Shown piece by piece: positions 44,967-53,785 of a stretch of DNA of 64,000 nt; the stretch's first letter is position 1; each line of letters begins with the position of its first letter. This DNA comes from Agrobacterium cucumeris (GTDB lineage: Bacteria > Pseudomonadota > Alphaproteobacteria > Rhizobiales > Rhizobiaceae). The notes below the pieces were generated by a model. That model searched no databases, was not told where the DNA came from, and saw only the letters and a list, made by a program, of their open reading frames with translations. The stretch spans positions 2,856,501 to 2,920,500 of the forward strand of contig NZ_CP080387.1 in NCBI RefSeq assembly GCF_030036535.1. Direction: 5' to 3'. The translations under genes and the position numbers were made by a program.

Positions 44967-46550
44967 TCATTTGTAGATGAACCCCACTGATCCCTGATAG
45001 GGCGCTGCCTGAACCTGGTCTTTCCGGCCATAGACCTTGTTGACGCGGTTCATGAAATACATGGCGGCATCGTTTTCCGGGTTGAAGTTGTCATCCGGGC
45101 GGGCGATCTGGTTGCGCGCAACGGGCCGCACCAGATAGGGCGTGGCGATGATGACCAGCTCCGTCTCGTTGCGGATAAAGTCCTTGCTGCGGAAAAGCGT
45201 GCCGAAAATCGGGATTTTCGACATGCCCGGAAGTCCGGACATGGCCTGACGGACATTGTCCTGAACAAGCCCTGCGATCACGATCGATCCGCCGGACGGA
45301 AGCTCGACGGTTGTGGAGGTTTCGCGCTTGCGGACTGACATATAGGTCGAGCCGGGAATGTTGCCGCCCGAATTTCCCGTCACCACGTTGCCTTCATATG
45401 TCGGCTCGGAAACATTGGTCTCGATCTTAAGGCTGATACGCCCTGGCGAAAGTACAACGGGCTTGAAGTTCAACGTGATGCCGTAGTCAACCGTATCTGT
45501 TGTACGTGTTATGGTCTGCTGGCCGGTTTCCTTGTCAACGGATACTTCTTGCTCTGCGGCCAGACGGAAATCTCCACCCACATAGAACTTGGCCTGTTCA
45601 CCTGAGATGGCGGTGAGGCTAGGTTCGGCCAGAGTGCGCACGACGCCAGCCTGCTCCATGGCATTGAGGTAGCTGGCAAAGTTCATCGAGCCGGAACCGA
45701 TCGAGCCACTGGCTATTCGCGAGGCAGTGCTGATTGCATTTCCAAGATTGGACGGATTTGAGAACGAAAAGCCGTTATTGCTTGTGGAGCTGCCAATGGA
45801 GCCGTTGAAGCCGAGCTGTTTCAGCACCTGCCGGCTGACTTCGGCGACAGTCACCTTCAGTGTTACCTGATCCTCGCCCTCGATCGTCAACATGTTGACG
45901 ATTTGCGATACTTGGCGTCTTTCCGCAAAAATCGCTGCATCGCCGCCATTGTCACCGCCGGTGAGTGATATATTGCGCGTGGTGGCTTCCCCGCCCTTTA
46001 GAAACGCGTCGGCGAGCTGCACGGCACGCGCAGAATCCTGCGGTGTGCGCACAGAGCCGGTGAGAACGATGTTGTCCGAAACGATTTCCACCTTGATATC
46101 CGACTCGGGAATAAAGCGGCGGATATTGGCCTCGAGGCCGGAGATGTCGCGCTCTACTTCGAGATCGAGGCTGACGATTTCGCGACCGCCCTCGCCGAAA
46201 ATGAAGATATTTGTCTGTCCCACCGTTTTTCCGAAGAGATAAATACGGCGAGAAGTGCGTGTTACGGCATCGGCAAGGCTTGGATCCGCAACGAGAATGT
46301 CGTGCGCATCCTCAGGCAGATCAATCACCAATGCCTTGTTGAGGCCGAGCTTAAGACGTTTGCGGATGCCGGATCCGCTCTCGGTAATCCGAACGATACT
46401 TGCGCTTTGTGCCGCGGCTTCGCCAAGGCGCAGAAATTCAGGCGAATGCGGGCCTGGAATGCCTGAAAAAGCCACGCAGAAAGCAAGTCCGCCCAGCATC
46501 GATGAACGCAGGTGTCTTTTAACACGCTTTGCTATGAACTCCCCGGTCAT
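44967..46550 (-). CDS. ctpD: Tad pilus outer-membrane secretin CpaC/RcpA (CtpD)
   Basis: 527 residues with a signal-like N-terminus (about 1-48), a pilus-secretin N-domain and BON-like domain (about 55-200) and the C-terminal secretin barrel (about 260-490) with VPVLGDIP-like LPGMSKIPIFGTLFRS. It forms the channel through which the Flp pilus leaves the cell. Overlaps the cpaB stop (ATGA). Confidence 0.95.
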   Translation of the reverse strand: MTGEFIAKRVKRHLRSSMLGGLAFCVAFSGIPGPHSPEFLRLGEAAAQSASIVRITESGSGIRKRLKLGLNKALVIDLPEDAHDILVADPSLADAVTRTSRRIYLFGKTVGQTNIFIFGEGGREIVSLDLEVERDISGLEANIRRFIPESDIKVEIVSDNIVLTGSVRTPQDSARAVQLADAFLKGGEATTRNISLTGGDNGGDAAIFAERRQVSQIVNMLTIEGEDQVTLKVTVAEVSRQVLKQLGFNGSIGSSTSNNGFSFSNPSNLGNAISTASRIASGSIGSGSMNFASYLNAMEQAGVVRTLAEPSLTAISGEQAKFYVGGDFRLAAEQEVSVDKETGQQTITRTTDTVDYGITLNFKPVVLSPGRISLKIETNVSEPTYEGNVVTGNSGGNIPGSTYMSVRKRETSTTVELPSGGSIVIAGLVQDNVRQAMSGLPGMSKIPIFGTLFRSKDFIRNETELVIIATPYLVRPVARNQIARPDDNFNPENDAAMYFMNRVNKVYGRKDQVQAAPYQGSVGFIYK

Positions 46551-47353
46551 TGTGATGCTCCTTGACTGCCCTTGACGATCGACCCGGACTTGATCACCTG
46601 AATTTCCGGCTGGCCGGAGCCGCCGTTGAGAAGATAGCCCGCTGAAAGCGTATCGTTTTCCTGCGCGTCGGCGATTGAGCGCAACGCGAGAGTAAGGCGA
46701 TCCGCCATCTGCTGCGCCACCGTTATGATTTTTGCCTGTTCTGGGGTCAGCTCCAGAGTTGCAGTTGCACCGACGACGGCGGAGATGCCGTCTTCGCCTT
46801 CCTTGATCTGCTGGTCGATTGCCAGAACCCGGACATTGTTCAAAACGTTCTCGGTCAGGAAGTTGCCGTTATCGCCCTTGCGAACCATGATGACATCGAC
46901 GCGGTCATTCGGCAGTACGAAACCGCCAGCACCGGTTGAGACGGAAATTTCCGTAGCCACGGCGCGTTTGCCCGCCGGCAGAAGTGAAGACATGATGCGG
47001 GTGCTGGAATCGACGACCTTTTCCGGCCGCACCGGTTCGCCCTCAAACAGGGGCAACCGCACGACGGCACCGGTGAGTTCGGTGATCGCGTTCGGATTTT
47101 TTGTTTCGGTTATGAAGTTATCGACGACATTGCCCTGCGGCCAGGGTGTCCAGCGCATCGAACTATCGTTCAGGCGGCTACCGACAGGCAAGTTGACTGA
47201 GGAAACGAGAACATTGACCGTCGGTTCCTTCTGGATGATCGTTTCCGCTTTTTCGATGACCTGCTTTGCGCCGGAAATCTGCATGGCGACGAGACCGGCA
47301 AGACCGGCGGCGACCAGGGCAACGGATAGAATAACGATACGCGACGGTTTCAT
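46547..47353 (-). CDS. ctpC: Tad pilus assembly protein CpaB/RcpC (CtpC)
   Basis: 268 residues: N-terminal membrane anchor (about 7-26), a SAF domain (about 45-120; VLVSSVNLPVGSRLNDSSM) and the RcpC/CpaB domain with LPNDRVDVIMVR. Periplasmic assembly factor. It starts a block of seven tightly spaced genes (ctpC to ctpI) and is preceded by 125 bases containing a consensus CtrA box. Confidence 0.93.
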   Translation of the reverse strand: MKPSRIVILSVALVAAGLAGLVAMQISGAKQVIEKAETIIQKEPTVNVLVSSVNLPVGSRLNDSSMRWTPWPQGNVVDNFITETKNPNAITELTGAVVRLPLFEGEPVRPEKVVDSSTRIMSSLLPAGKRAVATEISVSTGAGGFVLPNDRVDVIMVRKGDNGNFLTENVLNNVRVLAIDQQIKEGEDGISAVVGATATLELTPEQAKIITVAQQMADRLTLALRSIADAQENDTLSAGYLLNGGSGQPEIQVIKSGSIVKGSQGASQ

Positions 47354-47441
47354 GCTCGATCCTTGAGGGAATCAGGTTGTTCTCCCCTCAGGATGGCGCG
47401 TGATTGGTATAATTATGGTTAATATTATGCTTGGATTTGTG

Positions 47442-47457
47442 GTTAACGGGACTTTAA
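47442..47457 (-). promoter_or_regulatory. Consensus CtrA binding site upstream of ctpC
   Basis: Read on the minus strand, TTAA-AGTCCCG-TTAAC is an exact match to the full CtrA motif TTAA-N7-TTAAC. It is about 90 bases upstream of ctpC and between ctpB and ctpC. CtrA controls Flp pilus genes in Caulobacter and is conserved in Agrobacterium. Confidence 0.65.
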
Positions 47458-47478
47458 TCCGCCAGCGCTGTAACTTGT

Positions 47479-47991
47479 TCAGGAAAGACTGGCGATGGCG
47501 GCTTTTACAAGCGGCGCGTCACCGTAAGTCAAAAGGCCGGCAATGGCGATGCCGATGCCATAGGGGATTTTTTTCGCCACCATCAGGGAATCCGGGATGG
47601 GAATGCCGATTGCCATGATTTCTTGCGATCGTGACCGCAAAAGCAGGATGCCAAGCGTTAATACGCCACCAATGAAAGTGACTCCAAGCAAGAATTCTAT
47701 GAGCGAAGAATTGAATCCATACCAGACCGTAGCCGCGGTCAACAGCTTGGCGTCCCCACCACCCATCACATTTGCGGCAAAGAGCGCAAAACAGGCGAAA
47801 AAAACGGCGGCCGCTGCGGCAATGCTCATCGCGAAAGTCTGCCATTCCATGCCGGTAAACGGTGCAACGACAAAAAAGCAAACTAGCAAGATAAGCGGTA
47901 TTCTGTTGGGTATGGTCATGCTGAATAGATCGTTCAGCGCAGCGAAAGCAAGGCACAAAGGCAAAGTCAGAAAAATTGCTGCTACGACCAT
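47479..47991 (-). CDS. ctpB: Prepilin peptidase CpaA/TadV (CtpB)
   Basis: 170 residues from the ATG with GAGG eight bases upstream. Small A24 aspartic prepilin peptidase with about six spans; the two catalytic aspartates lie in LNDLFSMTIPNR and MGGGDAKLL. It would process the Flp pilin. It is 116 bases after the pilin gene and 125 before ctpC. Confidence 0.94.
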   Translation of the reverse strand: MVVAAIFLTLPLCLAFAALNDLFSMTIPNRIPLILLVCFFVVAPFTGMEWQTFAMSIAAAAAVFFACFALFAANVMGGGDAKLLTAATVWYGFNSSLIEFLLGVTFIGGVLTLGILLLRSRSQEIMAIGIPIPDSLMVAKKIPYGIGIAIAGLLTYGDAPLVKAAIASLS

Positions 47992-48107
47992 TGGATCAAT
48001 CCTACAGAGGATTTGGCAAACGAGTGACAACAACGCATGGAGGTTGCCTAAAAATAGCGAGATGGCCGCCCTTTTTAGGGGCGACCATCCATGAAATGAT
48101 GCGGAAA

Positions 48108-48296
48108 TTATTTTCCAGATGCAGTGGAAGCCGCCGTCATCTTCGTGCCAATGTTTGTGAACAGCGTACCGATCTTGCTGCCGACAGTCGTGGCACCGCC
48201 AACGATTGCAACAGAAATAAGCGCGGCGATCAGGCCGTATTCAATTGCCGTGGCGCCGGATTCGTCCTTGAGGAAACGAGCGAAAATCTTGGTCAT
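48108..48296 (-). CDS. ctpA: Flp/Fap pilin (CtpA)
   Basis: 62 residues with the Flp signature: basic leader ending in DESGATAIEYGLIAALISVAIVG, where processing occurs after Gly14 and Glu19-Tyr20 mark the Flp motif. The hydrophobic segment runs about residues 17-38. AGGAG precedes the ATG. First gene of the ctp locus and the major pilus subunit used for surface attachment. Confidence 0.96.
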   Translation of the reverse strand: MTKIFARFLKDESGATAIEYGLIAALISVAIVGGATTVGSKIGTLFTNIGTKMTAASTASGK

Positions 48297-48709
48297 GAGT
48301 ATCTCCTAACTCTTGTTTGGTTCAGCACGCCGACAACTGTTTTCCGTTGTTCGGTTGCGTTCAAACTACAGCCGAGCGATTTCCAACCACTTAAAAAAAA
48401 TCCTTAATCCAAAGTAAATGGCATGATGAGTTTCTCTTGGTAAACAAAGATAAAAAGTATTGCGCGTATTTTTATATTTGCTGATAAACAAATATATTCC
48501 GGCGCAAGGGATTTCCCATTTTTGGAAAGCGACTCCCTCGATGGGACATATATGTTCAATTTTGATGCGAGCCGGTGGAGGCGGAAAAAGACTTCAGCTG
48601 CGCATGGTTACTGCCTGCATCGTGCATTTTCGCCATTTAACGCTTCATTCACTAAAACCGCGCATTCTGCGACGCAGTAAAGTGCGGGTAATGAACAAGG
48701 GCCAAACGC
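48297..48709. other. 413-base AT-rich divergent promoter region
   Basis: No credible gene. It lies between the pilin gene (minus) and the secretin N-domain gene (plus) and is markedly more AT-rich than its surroundings. TTAA-N9-TTAA occurs at 48391-48407, but its spacing is two bases longer than a CtrA box. A TTTCC/GGAAA dyad lies at 48512-48528. It must hold both promoters, and the pilin probably has a long untranslated leader. Confidence 0.6.
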
Positions 48710-49120
48710 GTGTCATCCGGAAAACTGGCGAAAATTGTGGTCGGCTTGTCCGTCATTATGGGAGGCTCGTCGCAATCTGTTTTCGCCCAAGAAGACATAT
48801 TGCGCGTTTCGATGAACCACGCCCGTGTTCTCCGTCTCGATCGTCCTGTCAGCAAGGTTATTGTTGGTAATTCGAAAGTTGCCGATGCCACGGTCGCCGA
48901 TGCCACGACCATTGTGCTGACCGGCCGCAGCTTCGGTACGACAAATCTCGTGCTTCTTGATGCCGATGGCAATCCGATCGTCGATGAGCGCATTCTCGTC
49001 TCCATCGATGAAGGCAATACAGTTCGCGTTTTCCGCCAGACGGAACGAACCGTGCTATCCTGCACGCCGAATTGCGAACAACATTCGCAAAACAGTGGCG
49101 ACAAAGACTCTCAGCCGTAA
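48710..49120 (+). CDS. Free-standing secretin N-terminal-domain (CpaC-like) protein
   Basis: 136 residues from GTG, with AAGG upstream and a signal peptide ending near SSQSVFA (about 26). The mature part matches the N-domain of CpaC: VLRLDRPVSKVIVGNSKVADATVADATTIVLTGRSFGTTNLVLLD parallels the equivalent region of the secretin gene at 44967-46550. It ends with a two-cysteine tail (SCTPNCEQ). It lacks the secretin barrel, so it may cap or assist the Flp secretin. Confidence 0.8.
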   Translation: MSSGKLAKIVVGLSVIMGGSSQSVFAQEDILRVSMNHARVLRLDRPVSKVIVGNSKVADATVADATTIVLTGRSFGTTNLVLLDADGNPIVDERILVSIDEGNTVRVFRQTERTVLSCTPNCEQHSQNSGDKDSQP

Positions 49121-49359
49121 GCTCGGCGAGGCCAGACGAGGCTTTCACATATAATGATTTCGCATGAAGAAGCGGCGGGCATTTTGTCGGCGTGACAAAT
49201 GTTGCGTTCGCGCAGGTGGCAATCGTTTTTTGGGGGAAACGGGACCAGGAGTTTGATCAGATCGAAAAAACACAACATGCGCCCCTGCGTTTCGCGGGAG
49301 GCCTACATGTTGCTGTTTTTTCGTCTAAGTCATTGATCTGGCTAAGATCAAAAAAGGAA

Positions 49360-49446
49360 TGGTGCCCAGAAGAGGACTCGAACCTCCACACCCTTTCGAG
49401 TACCAGCACCTGAAGCTGGCGCGTCTACCAATTCCGCCATCTGGGC
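49360..49446 (-). tRNA. tRNA-Leu (anticodon CAG)
   Basis: 87 bases including encoded CCA. On the minus strand it begins GCCCAGATGGCGGAATTGG, pairs CCAGC/GCTGG around the loop TTCAGGT, has a long leucine-type variable arm, the GGTTCGAGTCC T-arm and closes with CTGGGC plus ACCA. It decodes CUG, a very common codon in this GC-rich genome. Confidence 0.97.
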
Positions 49447-49566
49447 GACGGAGAGCGATGTACGAGGGCAGCCGCCCGGTGTCAACAGACTTTTTGAACT
49501 TTTATGACGATCATTGATTTTAAAGGGAAAAAACTTGGTTGGTGGCTGTTGAAACATGTCGCCGGG

Positions 49567-49878
49567 TCAGGTGTCGAGCCCGTCATGCTTCGTTCTGTCC
49601 ACATGGCCGAGGTCGCGGTCCGGATCAATGATATCGCGGATTCTCTGCTTGAGCTCTTTTGGGCCGGGAAAACCGCCATCGCGTTTGCGTTCCCATATGG
49701 TGGCGTCGTCCACGGTGATCTCGAACAGACCGCCGGTCGAGGGGATGAGGCTGACTTCGCCGATATCAGAAGCGAAGGTTTGCAAGATCTCCTGCGCCAT
49801 CCAGCCTGCGCGCAGCAACCAGTTGCACTGCGTGCAATAGCGGATGGTTATGCGCGGCTTGGTGTCGGTCATGGTCAC
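49567..49878 (-). CDS. SelT/SelW/SelH-like (Rdx) thioredoxin-fold protein
   Basis: 103 residues with the redox motif Cys15-Thr-Gln-Cys18 in RYCTQCNWLLRAGWMAQEIL and the Rdx-family GGLFEITVDDATIWERKRDGGFPGPKELKQ region. These are cysteine forms of the selenoprotein W family; a redox role is presumed. It stands alone and divergent from the DoxX gene. Confidence 0.88.
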   Translation of the reverse strand: MTMTDTKPRITIRYCTQCNWLLRAGWMAQEILQTFASDIGEVSLIPSTGGLFEITVDDATIWERKRDGGFPGPKELKQRIRDIIDPDRDLGHVDRTKHDGLDT

Positions 49879-50005
49879 GTCTCCTTCAAAGTCCGGTCAC
49901 GATAATGTCAACTATAACACTCATGTTTTTACCCGGCGCGTTCTTGTTCTTATCACGGAGCTTTGCGAACAGATAAGCCATCGAAGGCTGAAACGTGGAG
50001 ATCCT

Positions 50006-50455
50006 ATGGCCCAGTTCGACAATAACCGTCAGCGTCTTTTCGTTCCCGCTGTCGCACCGCTTTACAACTCGACGCATGATCTGGTGGAGACCATTCTGCG
50101 CGTTGCGGCGGGTGTTCTTCTCGTCACCCATGGTTTCGGCAAGATCGCCAACCCTTTCGGTGCGGTCGGCATGGTGGAAAGCCTTGGCTTTTATCCCGGC
50201 GTGTTCTGGTCGCCGCTTCTTGCTGCCACAGAGTTTTTCGGCGGCATTCTGGTGGCGATCGGCCTCTTCACGCGGCCTGCCTCTTTTGCGGCCATGATCG
50301 TCCTGTTGGTAACGGTCTATTTTCACGGCATCGTAAAGGCGGAAGGTCTGGCTGGTGCAGAAAAGTCGATCCTATGGGCGGCTATCTTCCTGTTCTTCGC
50401 CGTTCGTGGTGGTAACCGGCATTCCGTCGACGCAAAAATGTCCCGGGAATTCTAA
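50006..50455 (+). CDS. DoxX-family membrane protein
   Basis: 149 residues from the ATG preceded by GGAG; the frame is open for 54 codons upstream without membrane or DoxX character. Four hydrophobic spans with VTHGFGKIANPFG and ATEFFGGILVAIGLFTRPAS typical of DoxX. The family is linked to redox or sulfur stress but has no firm biochemical role. A GGCGGGG/CCCCGCC hairpin follows at 50465-50490. Confidence 0.88.
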   Translation: MAQFDNNRQRLFVPAVAPLYNSTHDLVETILRVAAGVLLVTHGFGKIANPFGAVGMVESLGFYPGVFWSPLLAATEFFGGILVAIGLFTRPASFAAMIVLLVTVYFHGIVKAEGLAGAEKSILWAAIFLFFAVRGGNRHSVDAKMSREF

Positions 50456-50588
50456 GGTTCCGTCGGCGGGGTTTTCAATATTGCCCCGCCACCCTTCATG
50501 CCTCTTGAAAATCCGTTTTTCTCATGGTGAAGCTTGAATTTGACAGGCGAATGCGTCGTTTGAATTTTCAGCACCATCGAGAGGCCGT

Positions 50589-51287
50589 ATGCGCGTTGCA
50601 ATCATCGAAAACATGGCGGGCACGCCGCACGGACAGCTCGGGGTTGCGTTGGAAGAGGCGGGTTCGGACTTGCGTGTCATCCGCGCCTATGCGGGCGAGC
50701 CTCTTCCCACGGGTGCCGGTGAACATGATGCGCTCATCGTTCTCGGCGGTGAGCAGAACGCCCTCGATGACGCGCTTTATCCCTACCTTCCAGACCTTGC
50801 GCTTTTGATGAAAGCCTTTGGCGATGCCGATAAGGCCGTGATGGGTGTGTGCCTTGGCAGCCAGTTGCTGGCGCGCGCTTATGGGGGAGAAAATATTCTC
50901 TCCGGCCCGCCTGAATTCGGTTGGGAAGATGTATCGCTGACGGAAGACGGTGTATCCGATCCGCTATTGGCGGGGCTGGATGAAATATTCCCCATCTTTC
51001 AGTGGCACCGCGATACGTTCACGCTTCCGCCGGGCGCAATACGGCTGGCAACCAATGAAGCGACGCGAAATCAGGCCTTCCGTCTAGGCCGGGCGGTTTA
51101 TGGCACCCAGTTCCATTTCGAAGCATCCACCGCTGTGGTGGACAGATGGTGTGAGGCCTTCCCGGCATCGGTCGAAAAAATGGCGCCCGGCTGGCTGGAA
51201 AAATACAGCGACCATCGCGGCAGGCGCGCAGATATGGCCGATGCAGCAGGTCTGGAAATTGCGCGTGCCTGGGTGCGGCTCATTTAA
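50589..51287 (+). CDS. Class I glutamine amidotransferase-like protein
   Basis: 232 residues. The nucleophile Cys88 lies in MGVCLGSQLLARA, and the His/Glu pair in GTQFHFEAS, so the catalytic triad of class I amidotransferases (GuaA-type GATase domain) is complete. There is no synthetase domain, so it is a stand-alone amidase of unknown target; such proteins can hydrolyse gamma-glutamyl compounds. It is single, with no close partner. Confidence 0.85.
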   Translation: MRVAIIENMAGTPHGQLGVALEEAGSDLRVIRAYAGEPLPTGAGEHDALIVLGGEQNALDDALYPYLPDLALLMKAFGDADKAVMGVCLGSQLLARAYGGENILSGPPEFGWEDVSLTEDGVSDPLLAGLDEIFPIFQWHRDTFTLPPGAIRLATNEATRNQAFRLGRAVYGTQFHFEASTAVVDRWCEAFPASVEKMAPGWLEKYSDHRGRRADMADAAGLEIARAWVRLI

Positions 51288-51371
51288 GCGGATTATTTTC
51301 GTTGTTAACGTGACCAGGAGCGATCAGGGTCGTGGTCGTTTCACCATCATCAGCAAGGAGGTGTGAAGAGC

Positions 51372-51560
51372 ATGTATAAATTTGAGATTTATCAGGACAA
51401 GGCTGGCGAATATCGTTTTCGCTTCAAGGCATCCAACGGCGAAACGATGTTTTCTTCGGAAGGGTACAAGGCCAAGGCCTCGGCCGTCCATGCGATCGAG
51501 TCGATCAAGAAAAATTCTCCCGGTGCCGATACCGTCGATCTGACCACCATGACGGCCTGA
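51372..51560 (+). CDS. DUF1508 (YegP-like) small protein
   Basis: 62 residues from the ATG with a perfect AAGGAGG ribosome site ten bases upstream; a GTG three codons earlier is less likely. One YegP-type repeat, with FEIYQDKAGEYRFRFKASNGETMFSSEGYKAKASA. Function unknown; the very strong ribosome site suggests high expression. Confidence 0.88.
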   Translation: MYKFEIYQDKAGEYRFRFKASNGETMFSSEGYKAKASAVHAIESIKKNSPGADTVDLTTMTA

Positions 51561-51738
51561 TCCTTGCCGCCCTGTGAGAACTCGAAGCATGTTGCCTGCC
51601 AGAAATGACAGGCGCATTGGCAGGTGCCGGCGTAAAGATAAGATTCAGTCTTTTTTGATAATCTTCCGTTAGCAATTGTATTTCGAGGTCTCCGGGCGGC
51701 GTTTGAGTGCCCCCGATTTGTTTTGCGTACGGGTTCTC

Positions 51739-52845
51739 ATGCGATCATCGGCTGTGCCAGCACTTTTCTTCGGTTGCCTTTTGTTAGGTGGCTGCACCAG
51801 TTCCGGGCCGGAAAGCCTGGTGGCTGGCCTGCCTTCGAAGGAGACGACGAGTTCGGTCACGCCTTCGGCACCCGTGCCGCAGGCAAGTGTTGGCACGCAG
51901 GCCATCACCGCCCAGCCACGGCAGGAAGTGCTGGCATGGGGCGGGCCGGTGCCTGAAGAGCCCAAGGCCTTTTCCGCCGTCACTCCAAAAGCCTCCCTGC
52001 TTCAGAATGCGCCTGAAATCGGCTTGCCAACGCCATCGCAGGCGGGAATGGTGCGGCCGACGGAACGCCCGATGGTTCGCGAAATGGAGCGCCCGGTGCA
52101 ATTGGCCATGGCCGCCGCCCCGGCAGCGGGTGCCGGCGCACAAATCCGCTCGCGTATTTTCCGCTCCAGTTTCAGCGATGCCAAGCCAATCAATTTCGGC
52201 CGCGTTCAGCCGCGCCATTTTCAGGTCCACGGTGTGGATGTCTCCCGCTGGCAGGCAAATATAAACTGGCCGCAGCTGCGCACACGTGGCGCCAATTTCG
52301 CTTTCATCAAGGCGACGGATGGTGGTGATCATCTTGACCCGATGTTCCGCACCAACTGGCAGCGCGCGAAGGAGGCAGGCATCCGCCGCGGCGCCTATCA
52401 CTTCTTTTATTGGTGCCGCTCGGCCAGCGAGCAGGCGGACTGGTTCATTCGCAACGTGCCGCGCGATCCCGATGCGCTGCCGCCTGTCATTGACGTGGAA
52501 TATAACGGCGAGTCGAGCTGCAAGATGCGCCATTCCCGTGAGCGCGTGCTGGAAAAGATGCGCGTCTTCATGACCAAGCTTGAGCGCCATTACGGACAGC
52601 GGCCGATCATTTATACGGCACCTGATTTCTATAAAGACAATCTCACCGGCGAATTCCAGGACTATCCCTTCTGGCTGCGCGCCGTCGCCCAGCATCCGTC
52701 CGTGGTCTATCCCGGACGTAAGTGGCTGTTCTGGCAATATTCCGGCTCTGGCCTGTCGCACGGTGTCGATGGCCGAATCGATCTCAATGTCTTCAACGGC
52801 AGCGAAGACGCATGGCATCGCTGGATCGACCGCCGTTCAAGCTGA
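51739..52845 (+). CDS. GH25-family lysozyme-like lipoprotein
   Basis: 368 residues from the ATG giving MRSSAVPALFFGC, with lipobox LLLGGC placing the lipidated cysteine near residue 19. A proline/alanine-rich linker (about 25-160) leads to a GH25 catalytic domain with DVSRWQANINW, FIKATDGG and the acidic DVEYNG. GH25 enzymes cut the N-acetylmuramic acid bond in peptidoglycan. Presumably it works in the periplasm on the sacculus. Confidence 0.88.
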   Translation: MRSSAVPALFFGCLLLGGCTSSGPESLVAGLPSKETTSSVTPSAPVPQASVGTQAITAQPRQEVLAWGGPVPEEPKAFSAVTPKASLLQNAPEIGLPTPSQAGMVRPTERPMVREMERPVQLAMAAAPAAGAGAQIRSRIFRSSFSDAKPINFGRVQPRHFQVHGVDVSRWQANINWPQLRTRGANFAFIKATDGGDHLDPMFRTNWQRAKEAGIRRGAYHFFYWCRSASEQADWFIRNVPRDPDALPPVIDVEYNGESSCKMRHSRERVLEKMRVFMTKLERHYGQRPIIYTAPDFYKDNLTGEFQDYPFWLRAVAQHPSVVYPGRKWLFWQYSGSGLSHGVDGRIDLNVFNGSEDAWHRWIDRRSS

Positions 52846-52857
52846 TCCGGGCGGGTG

Positions 52858-53733
52858 TCAGCGCGCGAATTTTCTGGCACCCGCAACGCAAAGCACTACG
52901 ACAAGCGTAACCCCCATCATGGCAGGGCTCACCTCTTCATGCAGCAGCGTTGCTGAAAGCACCAGCCCGAAGAACGGCTGCAGCAATTGCAGCTGGCCCA
53001 CAGCGGCAATACCGCCGAGCGCCAGTCCGCGATACCAGAAGATGAAGCCGATCAACATGCTGAACAGCGACACATAGGCAAGGCCGCCCCAAGCCTGCGG
53101 ATCGATGCCGGCAAGTGTTTCCGGTCCTGTGAAAAAGGCAAGCGGCAGCATCACCGGCAGCGAGAGAACGAGTGCCCAGGAGATGACCTGCCAGCCGCCC
53201 AGCTTCCGCGACAGCGCCGCGCCCTCGGCGTAACCCAACCCGCAGACGATGATCGCGCCCAGCATCAGGAGATCGCCGGCAAGCGAAGCCCCAACTCCTG
53301 CTGAAAGCGAGTTCGACAGTGAAAAACCTGCCACGAGAGCACTGCCCAGACAGGAAAACAGCCAGAAGGCCGGACGGGGACGTTCACCACCGCGCAACAC
53401 CGCGAAGACGGCAGTTGCGAGCGGCAATAGCCCGACGAAGACGATGGAATGCGCTGATGTCACGTGACGCAGCGCCAGCGCCGTCAAAAGCGGAAAACCC
53501 ACCACCACACCGAACGAGACGATGAAAAGCGATGTCATATCGTTCCGCGCCGGGCGTTTTTGCTGGAACAGCAACAGCAGGGCGAGTGCCAGAATGCCGG
53601 CAATGCTGGCGCGGGCAACAGTCAGGAACACCGGATCGAAATCGGTCACCGCAATACGTGTGGCCGGCAGTGAACCGCTGAATATCACCACGCCGATAAG
53701 GCCGTTCAGCCAGCCGCTTGTCGTCTTGTCCAT
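52858..53733 (-). CDS. EamA-family (DMT) transporter
   Basis: 291 residues from the ATG with AGGAG seven bases upstream. About ten spans in two EamA repeats (SGSLPATRIAVTDFDP in the first). It is convergent with the GH25 gene (12 bases) and divergent from a MocR-type regulator, an arrangement usually meaning that the regulator controls the transporter. Substrate unknown. Confidence 0.88.
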   Translation of the reverse strand: MDKTTSGWLNGLIGVVIFSGSLPATRIAVTDFDPVFLTVARASIAGILALALLLLFQQKRPARNDMTSLFIVSFGVVVGFPLLTALALRHVTSAHSIVFVGLLPLATAVFAVLRGGERPRPAFWLFSCLGSALVAGFSLSNSLSAGVGASLAGDLLMLGAIIVCGLGYAEGAALSRKLGGWQVISWALVLSLPVMLPLAFFTGPETLAGIDPQAWGGLAYVSLFSMLIGFIFWYRGLALGGIAAVGQLQLLQPFFGLVLSATLLHEEVSPAMMGVTLVVVLCVAGARKFAR

Positions 53734-53785
53734 TGTCATCTCCTGCATTTAGCTTTCTTGATCCGGAACGGCTGGCAGGAACAGC

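Noticed and set aside
48391..48407. CtrA box upstream of the pilin gene
   Set aside because: The TTAA half-sites are nine rather than seven bases apart.
49192..49413. A 73-codon ORF on the plus strand
   Set aside because: Its end lies inside the tRNA-Leu gene on the other strand and it has no ribosome site.
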